Source: Zunongwangia endophytica (GTDB lineage: Bacteria; Bacteroidota; Bacteroidia; Flavobacteriales; Flavobacteriaceae). From it: a stretch of DNA of 64,000 nucleotides. Each line of letters begins with the position of its first letter. Position 1 is the first letter of the stretch. A program made the translations under genes and the position numbers. Below, in pieces: positions 1-8,264 of this stretch. Below the pieces are notes generated by a model, which saw nothing but the letters and a program-made list of their open reading frames with translations, was not told where the DNA came from and did not search any database. The stretch is from assembly GCF_030409505.1 (NCBI RefSeq), contig NZ_JAUFPZ010000002.1, positions 2,053,501-2,117,500 on the forward strand. Direction: 5' to 3'.

Positions 1-75
1 ATACTACTTTTATCCTTATTGGCGTTTATTAAACGTTTTACTATGAAAAACTCAAAATTCAAGATCTACACTTAT

Positions 76-1314
76 ATGATTAATCGGTTGTTCAAAAGTA
101 CATTTTTATTCCCTCTTATTTTAATTCTTTCCTGCGGAAACATGGAAGCTGAGAAAAAAGATCCTGAAAAAAAACCTTCTATTAAAGAACAGGTAAACGA
201 TATAACTTCAGAAGAAATTGAGGTAGGTGCTAATCGAACTGAAGTTTATCTACCACTTCTTCAGAATAAAAAAGTCGGTATAGTAGGTAATCAGTCTTCT
301 TTAATTCAGAATAAAAATAAAGCGTCTATCCATTTAGTTGATTCTCTTTTAGCCTTAAATGTCAATCTAATTAAAGTTTTTGCGCCTGAACATGGCTTTA
401 GAGGAAAAGCAGATGCCGGAGAGAAGGTTGAGGACGGTAAAGATCCTAAAACTGGCCTCCCGGTAATTTCTCTCTACGGAAGCAATAAAAAACCAAAATC
501 AGAACAACTGAAGGATATAGATATTTTGATCTTCGATCTACAAGATGTTGGCGCAAGATTTTATACTTACATCTCTTCGCTACATTACGTAATGGAAGCT
601 TGTGCCGAAAATGATATACAGCTTTTAGTATTTGATCGTCCAAATCCTAATGGTCACTATGTCGATGGTCCTATTTTAGAGAAAGAGTATCAAAGCTTTG
701 TGGGCATGCATCCAATTCCAACCGTACACGGACTTAGCATGGGCGAATACGCAAAAATGATTAATGGTGAAGGCTGGTTAAAAAACGGAATTTCATGTGA
801 TCTTAAAGTGATAACCATGCTAAATTACGATCATCAAAAGAAATATAGCTTACCTGTAAAACCTTCTCCCAATTTACCCAACGATAAATCTATAAACCTC
901 TACCCTAGTCTTTGCTTTTTTGAAGGCACCAATGTAAATGCAGGTCGTGGCACCGATAAACAATTTCAGGTTTTTGGATCACCATATTTTAATCCTGAAA
1001 AGTTCGATTACTCTTACACTCCAAAATCAATGGATGGCTCTAAAAACCCTAAACATTTAAATGTGAAATGCTACGGAAAAGATCTTAGTAAAACACAGTA
1101 TTTAAATGAAATCAATTTAGAATGGTTAATAGTCGCTTACCAAAATACTAAGGAAAAATCGAAATTTTTTAATAGTTTTTTCACCAAACTTGCCGGTACA
1201 AAAAAACTTCAGCAACAAATCGAAAATGGATTAACTGCAGAAGCTATTAAAAAAACCTGGCAGCCGGGCCTTGAAAAGTTTAAAGACAAAAGACAACAAT
1301 ATTTGCTGTACTAA
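76..1314 (+). CDS. DUF1343 family lipoprotein, probable exo-beta-N-acetylmuramidase (NamZ-like, GH171)
   Basis: The protein matches DUF1343, whose characterised members (NamZ) release terminal N-acetylmuramic acid from peptidoglycan fragments. Visible family blocks are the PEHGFRG stretch followed by TGLPVISLYG, then FDLQDVGARFYTY, VFDRPNPNG, and EGTNVNAGRGTD near the middle. The ATG at 76 gives a compact lipoprotein signal (MINRL, hydrophobic core, then ILSC with Cys20), so the mature protein should be lipid-anchored. An ATG at 43 and a TTG at 19 are in frame but lengthen the n-region. The gene converges with the YkgJ-like gene only 6 bp downstream. The family assignment is firm; the enzymatic activity is inferred from family members. 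Confidence 0.85.
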   Translation: MINRLFKSTFLFPLILILSCGNMEAEKKDPEKKPSIKEQVNDITSEEIEVGANRTEVYLPLLQNKKVGIVGNQSSLIQNKNKASIHLVDSLLALNVNLIKVFAPEHGFRGKADAGEKVEDGKDPKTGLPVISLYGSNKKPKSEQLKDIDILIFDLQDVGARFYTYISSLHYVMEACAENDIQLLVFDRPNPNGHYVDGPILEKEYQSFVGMHPIPTVHGLSMGEYAKMINGEGWLKNGISCDLKVITMLNYDHQKKYSLPVKPSPNLPNDKSINLYPSLCFFEGTNVNAGRGTDKQFQVFGSPYFNPEKFDYSYTPKSMDGSKNPKHLNVKCYGKDLSKTQYLNEINLEWLIVAYQNTKEKSKFFNSFFTKLAGTKKLQQQIENGLTAEAIKKTWQPGLEKFKDKRQQYLLY

Positions 1315-1320
1315 TTTATA

Positions 1321-1815
1321 CTAAACTTTCAAACGCCTCTTCATTTCTTCAATAATATTATAAGCAGCTGGGCAAATCGCGGTATTCTTTATAGTAAGAT
1401 TCGATATTTTATGGAAGTCTTTTCTATCGGTATGTGGATATTCTCTGCAGGCTTTTGGCCGAACTTCGTAGATTAAACAATAATTATCATGCCCTAAAAA
1501 TGCACAGGGAACTTCCTGTAATACGTAATCTTTATCTTCATCAACCCGAAGATATTGATCGATAAACTGCTGCGGTTTCAGTTTGAGGAATTTACTGATG
1601 CGTTCAATATCCTTATTCGTAAAAAGCGGACCGGTAGTTTTGCAGCAATTAGCGCAGTCTAAACAATTAGTTCTAGAGAATTCTTCCTCATGCATTTCCT
1701 GCATTTGAACGTCTAAATCTTTTGGTGGACGTTTCTTTAGCTTAGAAAAAAACTTTTTATTTTCCTTCTGCTTATCTTTGGCCTTTCCTGGCAGCTCTTT
1801 TAATATTTCGTGCAT
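1321..1815 (-). CDS. YkgJ family cysteine-cluster protein (Zn/Fe chelating)
   Basis: This 164-residue protein carries the UPF0153/YkgJ cysteine cluster: LDCANCCK in the middle, then CAFLGHDNYC and a late KACREYPH. Members are thought to bind a zinc ion or iron-sulfur cluster, and their function is not established. The N-terminal 40 residues are lysine-rich and probably form a helical extension. The start codon lies 20 bp from the divergent methyltransferase start, and a TATCTTTG -7-like element sits just 5 bp upstream of the ATG, which suggests a leaderless or nearly leaderless transcript. Confidence 0.85.
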   Translation of the reverse strand: MHEILKELPGKAKDKQKENKKFFSKLKKRPPKDLDVQMQEMHEEEFSRTNCLDCANCCKTTGPLFTNKDIERISKFLKLKPQQFIDQYLRVDEDKDYVLQEVPCAFLGHDNYCLIYEVRPKACREYPHTDRKDFHKISNLTIKNTAICPAAYNIIEEMKRRLKV

Positions 1816-1819
1816 GCCA

Positions 1820-1827
1820 CAAAGATA
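1820..1827 (-). promoter_or_regulatory. Bacteroidetes-type -7 element, possibly leaderless promoter
   Basis: The minus strand reads TATCTTTG, an exact match to TAnnTTTG. It ends only 5 bp before the ATG of the YkgJ-like gene, so transcription would begin at or beside the start codon. No clear -33 TTG was found at the usual spacing, so this rests on one element. Confidence 0.4.
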
Positions 1828-1835
1828 ACAAGTTT

Positions 1836-2543
1836 ATGAAGGAAAAAGATATCTTCGGGATGGCTATGAAAGCTTTCTATTTCGATAAAGATGAAACCCC
1901 TATTATTGTACATTCACCAGATTTTGATGACGATGAGATCGCTATCGAGTATCTCTTCAGAAGCTATTCTGAAATGCCTAAAACCGAGCAAAAAGCCTTG
2001 CAACTTTCGCATGGCAAAGTGTTGGATGTAGGTTGTGGTGCTGGTAGTCATTCGCTTTATCTTCAGCAAAAAGGAATTGATGTAAAAGCAATTGATACTT
2101 CTGAAGGTTCAATCGCTATAGCAAAAGAACGCAGAGTAGATAATGCTAAAGTGCAAGATTTTTATGCTGAAAATGAGCAATATGACACGCTTTTATTCTT
2201 AATGAATGGAACCGGCATTATAGGTAACCTCATCAACACCGATAACTTTTTAAACATTTGCAAAGAACTTTTAAAACCTGAAGGACAGATCTTAATAGAT
2301 TCTTCAGACCTCAGCTTTTTGGAAGACGAAGAAGAACCTAATGACGAATTTGATCGTAAATATATTGGAGAGATCGACTTTAGTATAAGTTATAAAGGTA
2401 AGCAATCGGAATATTTTCCCTGGCTATATTTAGATTTTGACATGCTGAAATTGGCTGCTAAAAAGAATAATTTTAATTGCGAGTTAATAGTAGAAGGCGA
2501 CCACTTTGATTATTTAGCCAAACTGACGCTAAAAAATGATTAA
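1836..2543 (+). CDS. class I SAM-dependent methyltransferase
   Basis: The sequence has the Rossmann-type SAM-binding motif I, VLDVGCGAGSHSLYL (about residues 63-77), followed by an acidic residue at the end of strand 2 (VKAIDTSEGS) and a motif IV-like LFLMNGTG. The substrate cannot be read from the sequence. Length (235 residues) is normal for a small-molecule methyltransferase of the Methyltransf_25 type. It is divergent from the YkgJ-like gene with a 20 bp spacer. A downstream -7 element suggests that the following lipoprotein gene is transcribed separately. Confidence 0.8.
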   Translation: MKEKDIFGMAMKAFYFDKDETPIIVHSPDFDDDEIAIEYLFRSYSEMPKTEQKALQLSHGKVLDVGCGAGSHSLYLQQKGIDVKAIDTSEGSIAIAKERRVDNAKVQDFYAENEQYDTLLFLMNGTGIIGNLINTDNFLNICKELLKPEGQILIDSSDLSFLEDEEEPNDEFDRKYIGEIDFSISYKGKQSEYFPWLYLDFDMLKLAAKKNNFNCELIVEGDHFDYLAKLTLKND

Positions 2544-2548
2544 ATTTG
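2541..2548 (+). promoter_or_regulatory. -7 element upstream of the metalloprotease lipoprotein
   Basis: TAAATTTG matches TAnnTTTG and overlaps the stop codon of the methyltransferase gene, 20 bp before the next start. No convincing -33 TTG is present. Confidence 0.4.
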
Positions 2549-2568
2549 AAAACTGAATAATACTATCT

Positions 2569-3354
2569 ATGAAAAATTTGTACAAACTTTTTTATACGCT
2601 TTGCCTGTTCGTTGCAGTAACCTCATGTTCTAGCGACAGCAACGGAAATGATATCACAGATGACGCCCCGGTAATTGATAAATCATTAAATCAGCGTGGA
2701 TTGGGAGAATCTGCACACGATCTTTTGAGTGATGATGAGTATACTTCGATGAATATCGAGGTGCTTTATGTAAGCGGCTTTCAGCCGACTACCACTGCGA
2801 TGGAAAACTTTAAAGCGTTCTTAGAAGAAAGAACATTCAAACCAGACGGTATAGCTATAACTTATCGAGAGGTAGAATCCTCTGGCCTATCATCTTTCGA
2901 AATAGAAGAAGTTTATGATATTGAAAAAGAAGAACGCAGCTATTATAGTGTTGGAGATGAAATTAGCGTTTATATTTATTTTGCAGATGGAAGTAATGAA
3001 GGAGACACCGACGAGCGTTTCATCTTAGGCTCTGCTTACCGAAATACTTCTATGGTTATTTATGGAGAAACGATTAATAAGTTTGCAAACAGAGTAAACG
3101 CTCCTAGTAAAAGTGTGATAGAAACCGCTGTTTTAAATCACGAATTTGGGCATTTATTCGGACTTGTAAATGTGGGAACAGAATTACAAAGCGATCATGA
3201 AGATGAAGAAAATGATGGCCACTGTACTGAAGAAAATTGTTTAATGCGCGCTTCTCTGGAATTTGGTAGCGGCATTATAAATCAGGTTCGTGGTACACCT
3301 CCAGAAATGGGACCAGAATGTATTGCCGATTTACGCGCTAATGGCGGAAAATAA
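2569..3354 (+). CDS. metzincin-like membrane metalloprotease lipoprotein
   Basis: The N-terminus is a lipoprotein signal (basic MKNLYK, hydrophobic core, VTSC lipobox), followed by an acidic Ser/Asp/Asn linker. The catalytic motif HEFGH is at residues 191-195 and continues GLVN, so the position of the third metzincin zinc ligand is Asn201 instead of His or Asp. A CLM near residue 226 could be the Met-turn. Similar proteins in Flavobacteriaceae are annotated as membrane metalloproteases without a defined substrate. The gene ends in a strong terminator shared with a convergent small gene. Family assignment is good; zinc coordination by this variant site is uncertain. Confidence 0.72.
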   Translation: MKNLYKLFYTLCLFVAVTSCSSDSNGNDITDDAPVIDKSLNQRGLGESAHDLLSDDEYTSMNIEVLYVSGFQPTTTAMENFKAFLEERTFKPDGIAITYREVESSGLSSFEIEEVYDIEKEERSYYSVGDEISVYIYFADGSNEGDTDERFILGSAYRNTSMVIYGETINKFANRVNAPSKSVIETAVLNHEFGHLFGLVNVGTELQSDHEDEENDGHCTEENCLMRASLEFGSGIINQVRGTPPEMGPECIADLRANGGK

Positions 3355-3373
3355 ATTCTGAAAAAATCATAAC

Positions 3374-3412
3374 AAAAAAAGCCTTTTTAGAAATTCTAAA
3401 AAGGCTTTTTTT
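3374..3412. terminator. bidirectional intrinsic terminator
   Basis: A perfect 17 bp inverted repeat (arms 3374-3390 and 3396-3412, loop of 5) has a GC core of AAAGCC/GGCTTT flanked by seven A and seven T. It sits between two convergent genes and can terminate in both directions. Confidence 0.92.
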
Positions 3413-3431
3413 GTTCTTTTAAATATATTTA

Positions 3432-3635
3432 CTAATTGCCTTTTGAAGTTTTTAATTTAGCCATAGTAAATATTGAAATAATCATTAATGAAAATGAAAA
3501 TCCATATATTGCTCCATTCCAGGAATCATATCCACCAACGAAGTATTCAAAACTTCCGCCAAAGGCCAGTAAAATTAGACCAACAACTAATAACCATTTA
3601 GCTTGATTTTTGTTCGGATTTGAAAGTATACTCAT
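3432..3635 (-). CDS. small two-helix membrane protein
   Basis: This 67-residue protein has two predicted membrane helices (about residues 13-32 and 40-58), a short polar N-terminus and a basic tail (AKLKTSKGN). I do not recognise a family. It is read toward the bidirectional terminator and lies 26 bp downstream of another tiny membrane protein, so recQ and the two small genes may form one transcript. Coding status rests on the hydrophobic pattern and tight context. Confidence 0.6.
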   Translation of the reverse strand: MSILSNPNKNQAKWLLVVGLILLAFGGSFEYFVGGYDSWNGAIYGFSFSLMIISIFTMAKLKTSKGN

Positions 3636-3661
3636 AAATCTTAATTTGTACTACATATATA

Positions 3662-3778
3662 TTATCTAATTACACCAGAGTTTATTAGATAGATTCCTAA
3701 AATTATTCCAATCACCAGACCAAAATAAAGACCATACTTAAATTTTTTCGTAAGAAAAGCAGATTTCAGTTTATTCAT
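3662..3778 (-). CDS. small single-helix membrane protein
   Basis: Starting at the ATG at 3778, this is a 38-residue protein with a lysine-rich N-terminus (MNKLKSAFLTKKFK) and one hydrophobic helix (residues 17-34). It begins 10 bp after the recQ stop codon. The frame is open further upstream, but that extension overlaps recQ and is not hydrophobic, so I rejected it. No family recognised. Confidence 0.5.
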   Translation of the reverse strand: MNKLKSAFLTKKFKYGLYFGLVIGIILGIYLINSGVIR

Positions 3779-3788
3779 TTCACAAATT

Positions 3789-5984
3789 TTAATTTGCAAC
3801 TTCACTAATAAATTTAATTCGGTATAAACGAATTTCTTCATCGTCATAATCACCATCAAACTCTTCTAAAGCTTCTTCAACTTTATCGGTTTCAGCTTCC
3901 AGAAAATAATCATGGAGTTCTTCCTGTTGATCTTCATCTAAAACATCTTCCAGATAGTAATCGATATTCAGCTTTGTTCCACTATAAACAATAGCTTCCA
4001 TCTCCTTGATAAACTCAGGCATCGTCATACCCTTTGCAGAGGCAATATCATCTAATGGTAATTTGCGATCTACACTCTGTATAATAAAAAGTTTTAAAGC
4101 ACTATTCGCTCCAGTAGACTTCACAACCAAATCGTCTGGTCGTATTACTTCATTATCCTCAACATACCTGGCGATAAGATTCACGAAATCTTTACCGTAT
4201 TTTTTTGCTTTGCCTTCTCCGACTCCAAAGATATTTCCAAGCTCTTTAAGGTCTACAGGATATTTAAGCGCCATGTCGTCTATAGAAGGATCCTGAAAAA
4301 CTACAAAAGGAGGTACACCATTTTTCTTAGCTACCTTTTTTCGCAGCTCTTTAAGCATGCTCACCAATTTATCATCGACTCCAGTTGACACTTTGGAAGA
4401 TACCGCTGCATTATCTGAAGATTCACTAAATATATGATCGTGAGTCATCATGAATGGCTCAGGATTTTTCAGAAATTCTTCTCCTTTTGCTGTTAATTTA
4501 ATAACACCGTAGGTTTCAATGTCTTTACGTAAATAACCGGCCACAAGTGCCTGTCTTGTAAGTGCCATCCAAAATCCTTCATTCTTATCTTTTCCTTTAC
4601 CAAAAAGTGGATTTTGATCGGTTTTATGAGATAGAATTAAAGCATTACTTTTTCCGACAATCGTTTTTACAACCTCTTTCGATTTATATAATTGCTTTGT
4701 GTCTTTAATTACATTAATAAGAAGTTCCAATTCTTCTTTAGCCTCATGTTGCTTTTTAGGATTACGAACGTTATCGTCCATCGAAGCTCCATCACCTGTT
4801 TCCAGGCTGAATTCTTCTCCAAAATAATGAAGTATAAATTTTCTTCTCGAAATTGAAGTTTCAGCATAAGCCACTACCTCTTGAAGCAATGCATGGCCTA
4901 CCTCCTGCTCTGCAACAGGTTTACCACTCATAAACTTCTCTAATTTTTCTATATCCTTATACGCATAGAATGCCAGACAATGCCCTTCGCCACCATCACG
5001 ACCGGCTCTTCCGGTTTCCTGATAGTAACTTTCTATACTTTTTGGAATATCATGATGAATTACAAATCGCACATCGGGTTTATCGATTCCCATACCAAAA
5101 GCAATAGTTGCTACAACCACATCTACATCTTCCATCAAGAACATGTCCTGATGTTTGGAACGTGTTTTGGCATCTAAACCTGCGTGATAAGGTATCGCAT
5201 TGATCCCATTTACCTGTAGGGTTTGTGCTAACTCTTCTACTTTTTTACGGCTAAGGCAATAAATAATTCCGCTCTTACCATTATTCTGTTTTACAAAACG
5301 AATAATATCGGCATCTACATTCTTGGTTTTAGGTCGAACCTCATAATAAAGATTAGGCCTATTAAAACTAGCTTTGAATGTTTTTGCTTTTTGAACGCCC
5401 AAATTCTTAAGAATATCTTCCTGAACTTTCGGGGTAGCTGTTGCGGTAAGCGCAATAATTGGAATATTATCTCCTATACGCTGTATTATGCTTTTCAAAT
5501 TTCGATATTCAGGCCTAAAGTCATGGCCCCATTCACTAATACAGTGCGCTTCATCAATTGCTAAAAAAGAGATTTTTTGCTGTTTTAGAAAATCAACATA
5601 ATCCTCTTTTGTCAAAGATTCGGGAGCTACATATAAAAGTTTAGTAACGCCATTCACTATATCTTCCTTCACCTGCTTAACTTCAGTCTTATTTAGCGAC
5701 GAATTAAGAACGTGAGCAACGCCATATTCCGAAGAAATTCCTCGAATGGCATCTACCTGGTTTTTCATTAAGGCGATAAGGGGCGATACAACAATTGCAG
5801 TTCCTTCTTCAATTAATGCAGGCAGCTGGTAGCATAGGGACTTACCTCCTCCTGTTGGCATAATTACAAAAGTATCATTTCTATTCACGATACTTGCAAT
5901 AACATCTTCCTGAAGACCTTTAAATTGGCTAAAACCAAAATATTTCTTCAGTTCTTTATGTAAATCAATTTCAGTCAAACTCAT
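3789..5984 (-). CDS. recQ: RecQ-type ATP-dependent DNA helicase
   Basis: A 3'-5' superfamily 2 helicase for recombination and fork repair. Visible motifs are Walker A (PTGGGKSLCYQ, near residue 45), the DEAH box (AIDEAHCISEWGHD), SAT-like LTATATP, and the helicase C domain with the arginine-finger region QETGRAGRDG. An HRDC domain follows (about residues 525-610), then a roughly 110-residue acidic C-terminal extension with a helix-turn-helix-like part. The usual zinc subdomain is altered: the segment around RRKFILHYFGEEF has no cysteines, whereas classical RecQ has four. Two tiny membrane-protein genes follow downstream. Confidence 0.93.
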   Translation of the reverse strand: MSLTEIDLHKELKKYFGFSQFKGLQEDVIASIVNRNDTFVIMPTGGGKSLCYQLPALIEEGTAIVVSPLIALMKNQVDAIRGISSEYGVAHVLNSSLNKTEVKQVKEDIVNGVTKLLYVAPESLTKEDYVDFLKQQKISFLAIDEAHCISEWGHDFRPEYRNLKSIIQRIGDNIPIIALTATATPKVQEDILKNLGVQKAKTFKASFNRPNLYYEVRPKTKNVDADIIRFVKQNNGKSGIIYCLSRKKVEELAQTLQVNGINAIPYHAGLDAKTRSKHQDMFLMEDVDVVVATIAFGMGIDKPDVRFVIHHDIPKSIESYYQETGRAGRDGGEGHCLAFYAYKDIEKLEKFMSGKPVAEQEVGHALLQEVVAYAETSISRRKFILHYFGEEFSLETGDGASMDDNVRNPKKQHEAKEELELLINVIKDTKQLYKSKEVVKTIVGKSNALILSHKTDQNPLFGKGKDKNEGFWMALTRQALVAGYLRKDIETYGVIKLTAKGEEFLKNPEPFMMTHDHIFSESSDNAAVSSKVSTGVDDKLVSMLKELRKKVAKKNGVPPFVVFQDPSIDDMALKYPVDLKELGNIFGVGEGKAKKYGKDFVNLIARYVEDNEVIRPDDLVVKSTGANSALKLFIIQSVDRKLPLDDIASAKGMTMPEFIKEMEAIVYSGTKLNIDYYLEDVLDEDQQEELHDYFLEAETDKVEEALEEFDGDYDDEEIRLYRIKFISEVAN

Positions 5985-6006
5985 TCAATTGTGTTACAAT
6001 TTTACA

Positions 6007-6014
6007 TACATTTG
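6007..6014 (+). promoter_or_regulatory. -7 element for kdsD-tatC operon
   Basis: TACATTTG matches TAnnTTTG in the 85 bp divergent region between recQ and kdsD. A TTG lies at 5989-5991, with a spacer of 15, shorter than the usual 17-23. It leaves a leader of about 50 nt. Confidence 0.5.
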
Positions 6015-6069
6015 CACATCTAAATATACATATTTCTTTAGTATCTGCAATCCATAATTATTTCAAAAT

Positions 6070-7035
6070 TTGAAACTTCAGCAAAAAATTCTAAGCGCCG
6101 CAAAGGAAACTGTAAAAATTGAAGCTAAAGCCATTGCAAATTTAGAACATCTTATTGATAATGACTTTGTAGCGGCGGTAGAAAATATTTACAATGCTAA
6201 AGGTAGAGTAATTGTAACCGGGGTTGGAAAAAGTGCAGCTATTGCTAATAAAATTGTTGCAACGCTAAATTCTACCGGAACTCCTGCTATTTTTATGCAC
6301 GCTGCAGATGCTATTCATGGTGATCTAGGTATTATTCAAAAAGATGATATTGTATTATGTATTAGTAAGAGTGGAAATAGCCCTGAAATAAAGGTATTGG
6401 TCCCTTTTATCAAAGATTTCCATAATACACTTATAGCCATTACTGCAGACAAAGATTCGTTTCTAGGCAAATCGGCCGATTTTATTCTTAATTCTTATGT
6501 AGAAAAAGAAGCCTGTCCAAATAATCTTGCTCCTACAACTAGTACTACAGCGCAATTAGTAATTGGTGATGCTTTAGCCATTTGTCTTTTAAAACTACGA
6601 GGATTTTCTAGTGAAGATTTCGCAAAATATCATCCAGGTGGCAGTCTCGGAAAAAAGCTATATTTGCGAGTTAAGGATATTGCGGCCCAGAATATGAAAC
6701 CCAGTGTTTCTCCTGAGACTACAGTCACCGATGCTATTATTGTTATTTCTGAAAATATGCTAGGAGTAACGGCTGTTTTGGAGAAGGATCGAATTATTGG
6801 TATTATTACAGATGGTGACATTCGTAGAATGCTGAAGAATAACGAAGAATTTAAAAATCTTACTGCTAAAGATATTATGAGCAAAAACCCGAAAAGTATC
6901 GATGAAGATGCTTTAGCTGTGGAAGCTCTCGATGTCTTAGAGGAGAACAAAATATCGCAATTATTAGCTACAAAAAACGGAACGTATAGTGGCGTGGTGC
7001 ATATTCATAATTTAATAAGAGAAGGAATTTTATGA
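6070..7035 (+). CDS. kdsD: D-arabinose 5-phosphate isomerase (KpsF/GutQ family)
   Basis: The enzyme converts D-ribulose 5-phosphate to D-arabinose 5-phosphate, the first step of Kdo synthesis for lipopolysaccharide. The N-terminal SIS domain (about residues 35-170) shows VTGVGKSAAIANKI and CISKSGNSPEIK, then CPNNLAPTTST, the family hallmark. Two CBS domains fill residues 205-321 (VKDIAAQNM and AKDIMSKNP). The start is a TTG: an in-frame stop lies at 6055 and no ATG precedes the conserved core. The stop overlaps the tatC start by 4 bp, so the two genes are translationally coupled. Confidence 0.93.
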   Translation: MKLQQKILSAAKETVKIEAKAIANLEHLIDNDFVAAVENIYNAKGRVIVTGVGKSAAIANKIVATLNSTGTPAIFMHAADAIHGDLGIIQKDDIVLCISKSGNSPEIKVLVPFIKDFHNTLIAITADKDSFLGKSADFILNSYVEKEACPNNLAPTTSTTAQLVIGDALAICLLKLRGFSSEDFAKYHPGGSLGKKLYLRVKDIAAQNMKPSVSPETTVTDAIIVISENMLGVTAVLEKDRIIGIITDGDIRRMLKNNEEFKNLTAKDIMSKNPKSIDEDALAVEALDVLEENKISQLLATKNGTYSGVVHIHNLIREGIL

Positions 7036-7871
7036 TGAAAAAAATAAGCCAGCCTCAGCAAGAGGAACCAGAAATGTCTTTTTTAGATCATCTTGAAGAA
7101 TTAAGATGGCATTTGATAAGAGCTGTTCTTGCAGTAGTAATTGCAGCAACAATAGCCTTTCTTTTAAAAAGCTTTATTTTTGATGTTCTTTTATTTGGCC
7201 CAAGTAAAGGTGATTTCTGGTCATATAGTATGTTATGTAGAGTATCTGAAGCACTTGGCATCGACGGTGGATTTTGCTTTCAAGAGTTACCATTTACGAT
7301 ACAAAGTAGAACTATGGGCGGTCAATTCTCTGCTCATATTTGGACTTCTATTACAGCAGGGTTTATTATTGCCTTTCCTATAATTATGTTTGAATTCTGG
7401 AAATTTGTCGCACCTGCTATGCACGAGAAAGAAAGAAAACATGCTAAAGGTTTTATTTTTGTAACCTCACTTTTATTTTTTCTTGGCGTACTTTTTGGAT
7501 ACTATGTGGTTACGCCATTATCCATCAATTTTCTAGGAAAATATAAGGTTAGTGAACTTGTTTTAAATGAATTCGATTTAAGTGATTATATAGGCTTAGT
7601 TAGAACGACAGTTATTGCTTCAGGATTAATTTTCGAGCTTCCTATACTTATTTACTTTCTAACTAAAGTTGGTGTGGTTACTCCACAATTCTTAAAAAAA
7701 TATAGAAAATATGCATTAGTAATTGTACTAATTTTATCGGCTGTAATTACTCCGCCAGATATTGTCAGTCAGATTATCGTTGCAGTACCGGTATTGATAC
7801 TTTACGAAGTAAGTATTGTAATATCAAAAGTTATCTACAAAAAAGAAATTAAAGAAAAAAATAAGCTATGA
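7032..7871 (+). CDS. tatC: Sec-independent protein translocase subunit TatC
   Basis: TatC is the polytopic core of the twin-arginine translocase, which recognises RR signal peptides in the inner membrane. The N-terminal MSFLDHLEELRWHLIRA is the conserved cytosolic signature, and about six transmembrane helices follow. An insertion of about 50 residues between helices 1 and 2 (WSYSMLCRVSEALG and following, two Cys) is typical of the Bacteroidetes form. No tatA is present in the window. The ATG overlaps kdsD and the stop overlaps the next start (ATGA), which indicates one operon. Confidence 0.94.
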   Translation: MMKKISQPQQEEPEMSFLDHLEELRWHLIRAVLAVVIAATIAFLLKSFIFDVLLFGPSKGDFWSYSMLCRVSEALGIDGGFCFQELPFTIQSRTMGGQFSAHIWTSITAGFIIAFPIIMFEFWKFVAPAMHEKERKHAKGFIFVTSLLFFLGVLFGYYVVTPLSINFLGKYKVSELVLNEFDLSDYIGLVRTTVIASGLIFELPILIYFLTKVGVVTPQFLKKYRKYALVIVLILSAVITPPDIVSQIIVAVPVLILYEVSIVISKVIYKKEIKEKNKL

Positions 7872-8224
7872 TCAATCAGGTTGACGAGTTTAATTCGTAT
7901 CGCCAAAAAATGAACGATAAGATTCTTGGAGAGAATAATAAAGTTCTAAAACGTATTTTCAATTTAGACACCAATGCTTTTGCTGAAGGTGCTTTAGACA
8001 AAAGAACGAAAGAACTTTTAGGTCTTGTGGCTTCTCTTGTGCTACGTTGTGATGATTGCGTTAAATATCACTTAGAAAGCAGTTTTAAAGAAGGATTGAA
8101 ACGTGAAGAAGTAATGGAGACTTTAAGTATCGGTACGCTTATAGGTGGTACAATTGTAATACCGCATTTAAGAAGAGCTTTTGAATACTGGGACTCTCTT
8201 GAAGAAGCTAATACCGAAAAATAA
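7868..8224 (+). CDS. carboxymuconolactone decarboxylase / AhpD-like protein
   Basis: A 118-residue all-helical protein of the CMD family. The central RCDDCVKYH is the redox-active CxxC plus histidine motif of AhpD-like members, so a peroxidase or disulfide-reductase role is more likely than decarboxylation. No acyl substrate can be inferred. It is cotranscribed with tatC (4 bp overlap) and precedes lptB by 40 bp. A small hairpin spans its stop codon. Confidence 0.85.
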   Translation: MINQVDEFNSYRQKMNDKILGENNKVLKRIFNLDTNAFAEGALDKRTKELLGLVASLVLRCDDCVKYHLESSFKEGLKREEVMETLSIGTLIGGTIVIPHLRRAFEYWDSLEEANTEK

Positions 8225-8232
8225 ATCGGTAT
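8211..8232 (+). terminator. weak hairpin between the AhpD-like gene and lptB
   Basis: ATACCGA (8211-8217) pairs with TCGGTAT (8226-8232) over an 8-base loop spanning the stop codon, followed by AATTT. The short stem and lack of a T run make it at best an attenuator. Confidence 0.3.
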
Positions 8233-8264
8233 AATTTATGTTTATACTGAACTAAATCGAAGAC

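Noticed and set aside
3779..3859. Longer form of the small membrane protein starting at 3859
   Set aside because: It would overlap the recQ coding sequence by about 70 bp and the extra residues are not hydrophobic or conserved-looking. The ATG at 3778 is preferred.
6630..6950. Antisense ORF within kdsD (minus strand)
   Set aside because: It lies entirely opposite a conserved CBS region. Its translation has no recognisable domain and reflects codon bias of the sense strand.
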